From CAMBDR01 sp046597185 (lineage in GTDB: Bacteria > Pseudomonadota > Gammaproteobacteria > Burkholderiales > Burkholderiaceae_D): a stretch of 36,157 nucleotides of DNA. Below are positions 34,562-36,157 of this stretch, in pieces. Position 1 is the stretch's first letter, and each line of letters begins with the position of its first letter. The position numbers and the translations under genes were made by a program. Location of the stretch: NCBI GenBank assembly GCA_046597185.1, contig JBKJLF010000659.1, forward strand, positions 1-36,157, written 5' to 3'. The notes under the pieces were generated by a model. That model saw nothing but the letters and a program-made list of their open reading frames with translations. It searched no databases and was not told the DNA's origin.

Positions 34562-36136
34562 GTGAAACCGACTCTACTTTGCACCCTCAGTTTATTGGCC
34601 AATCTGGCGCACGCCAGCGATAGCGCACCCACCAGCGCCCCTCCCACTTCCGGCATCGAGCAGCAATACATCGATGCCAGCGTGCGCGCTCAGGATGATT
34701 TTTTTCATCATTTAAACGGCCAATGGCTGAAAACCACCGACATTCCCGCAGATAAATCCAGTTGTGGTACCTTCGCCAAATTGCGTGATGATGTGCAACC
34801 CCAATTGCTGGCCTTGATTGAAGCGGCGCAAAAAAATGCCACGGCCGCAGGGGCTAAGCCCAACGAAAAGAAAATCGGCGATTTTTACGCCAGCTTTATG
34901 GATGAAAAAAAGCTCGAAACACTGGGCTACCAACCCTTGAAAGCAGAAATCGAACGCATCAAAGCCTTGCAAGATAAAAAAGCACTGCCGCTGTTGATCG
35001 CGCATTTCAATGATATCGGTGTGCCCGCCCCCTACGGCATTGGCGTCGGACAAGATTACAAAGATTCGACCAAATACGTCGCCTACTTGGGCCAAAGCGG
35101 CCTGGGTTTGCCGGATCGCGATTACTATCTGAAAAAAGACGATGCCAAATTCGCGGAGATTGTCGCCAAATATACGCTGTATATCGAAAAAGTGTTAACG
35201 CTGGCGGGAGAAAAAGATGCCGCCGCCAGCGCCAAAGCGATTGTTGCGCTGGAAACGGCGATGGCAGAAATCCAGTGGGATAAAGCATCCAACCGCGACC
35301 CGCAAAAACGCTACAACAAATTTGAACTCAGCAAACTCGATGCCCTGGCACCGGGTTTTGACTGGACTGGCGCACTCAAGGCGGTCGGCATTGCCGATAA
35401 AATTGATTCTCTCATCGTCAACCAGCCAAGCTATGTGACGGGCTTGAATCAACTGATCGCCAAAACCGATTTGGCCACTTGGAAGGCATATTTTGAATGG
35501 CAGTTGTTGCGCAGTTATTCGGAATATTTGTCCAAAGATTTTGTCGAAGCCCACTTCGCATTTTACGGCACTACCTTAACCGGGGTGACTGAAATGCGGC
35601 CGCGCTGGAAACGTGGCTCCAGCCTGGTCGATAGTGCGTTGGGCGAAGCGCTGGGGCAGCAATTTGTGACTCAACATTTCCCCGCAGAACGAAAAGCACG
35701 CATGGAGCAACTGGTGCAAAACCTGATGCTGGCGTTCAAACAAAGCATTGACACCCTGGATTGGATGAGCCTTGACACCAAGAAAGAAGCACAAGCCAAG
35801 CTGGCCAAATTTACCCCCAAAATCGGCTACCCGAATAAATGGCGCGATTATTCTGCCCTTGCCGTCAAGAATGGTGATTTGGTCGGCAATGTGATGCGCT
35901 CGAACCAGTTTGCGCGGCAAATTAACCTGGCCAAATTGGGCAAACCGGTGGATCGCGAAGAATGGTTTATTACGCCACAAACCGTGAATGCATTTTATAA
36001 CCCTAAATTCCCCAGTTACCCCGTAGCCAAGGCGGGTCCCGCAGTTGTTTTAGCCCGTTTTTTGGCATCTGCAATAAAAATTCCAATCACAATATATCGC
36101 ACCAGTGCCGCCCAACGCTCCAACGGGGCCAACTGA
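34562..36136 (+). pseudogene. M13 (neprilysin/PepO-like) metallopeptidase, 3'-truncated
   Basis: GTG start with AAGGAC 8-9 nt upstream. Residues 1-18 are a signal peptide (LLCTLSLLANLAHA), then the M13 N-terminal domain: DDFFHHLNGQWLKTTDIPADK, GLGLPDRDYYL, ALETAMAEIQWDKASNRDP and IGYPNKWRDYSALAV, ending with TPQTVNAFYNP. M13 enzymes are about 660-700 residues, with HExxH, ExxxD and a C-terminal His domain after YNP. Here the frame leaves the family at about 36005 and ends after 40 unrelated residues, so all zinc ligands are missing. As read it is inactive. A minus-strand open frame (stop at 36016-36018) crosses the break and could belong to inserted DNA, but the window ends too soon to say. 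Confidence 0.85.
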
Positions 36137-36157
36137 GGCGCAGTTGCTAAAACATGC

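Noticed and set aside
36016..36157. Partial minus-strand gene at the right edge
   Set aside because: Only 47 codons are visible, with no recognisable domain; mentioned only as a possible cause of the M13 break.

Overview
The window reads like a chromosomal piece of a Gram-negative bacterium, most probably a betaproteobacterium. The evidence is a PEP-CTERM surface protein, a YghU-type glutathione transferase, a GGDEF-EAL protein, a large NRPS and integron-type gene cassettes. This placement is inferred from gene content, not from a marker gene. No rRNA, tRNA, CRISPR array or recognisable insertion sequence was seen.

Layout. Positions 1-3474 (minus strand) hold a metallophosphoesterase fragment and a signalling pair: a GGDEF-EAL cyclic-di-GMP protein followed 11 bp later by a small cytosolic chemotaxis-receptor-like protein. 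Positions 3781-10911 (plus) hold an alpha/beta hydrolase, a PEP-CTERM protein, a large secreted F5/8-fibronectin III protein, a Cupin_5 protein and an MFS exporter. Positions 10994-24037 are a single 4347-residue NRPS with order FAAL-ACP-(C-A-T)x3-TE. It is predicted to make a fatty-acylated tripeptide, acyl-Gly-(basic residue)-Ser; the MFS exporter just upstream is a candidate for its export.

Positions 24040-28500 are a gene graveyard on the minus strand. It holds a LysR N-terminus, a frameshifted sulfotransferase, a CBS-domain scrap, and a cyclopropane-fatty-acid synthase that lost its N-terminus, carries an in-frame TGA and runs at its 3' end into a PhcB-like methyltransferase. Only the yghU gene there looks intact. 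Positions 28548-31656 (minus) hold a TerB-like mini-ORF, an unusual epimerase/SPW/VKOR-like fusion protein and a Cys-rich secreted protein.

Positions 31860-34180 look like a small integron cassette array without an integrase (CALIN type), read on the minus strand. Four attC-like sites with complementary R''/R' boxes and strong hairpins separate a chimeric Mrr-N/arylamine N-acetyltransferase cassette, a VOC-fold cassette, a gene-less cassette and a secreted NTF2-like cassette. From 34562 to the end lies an M13 (neprilysin/PepO-like) peptidase whose reading frame breaks off before the catalytic HExxH.

Two themes recur. In-frame short tandem repeats (9-18 bp units) occur in linkers of the NRPS and in the Cys-rich protein. 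There are also many truncated or fused genes, pointing to active deletion and recombination. Frameshifts alone could be sequencing error, but truncations and chimeric junctions are less easily explained that way.
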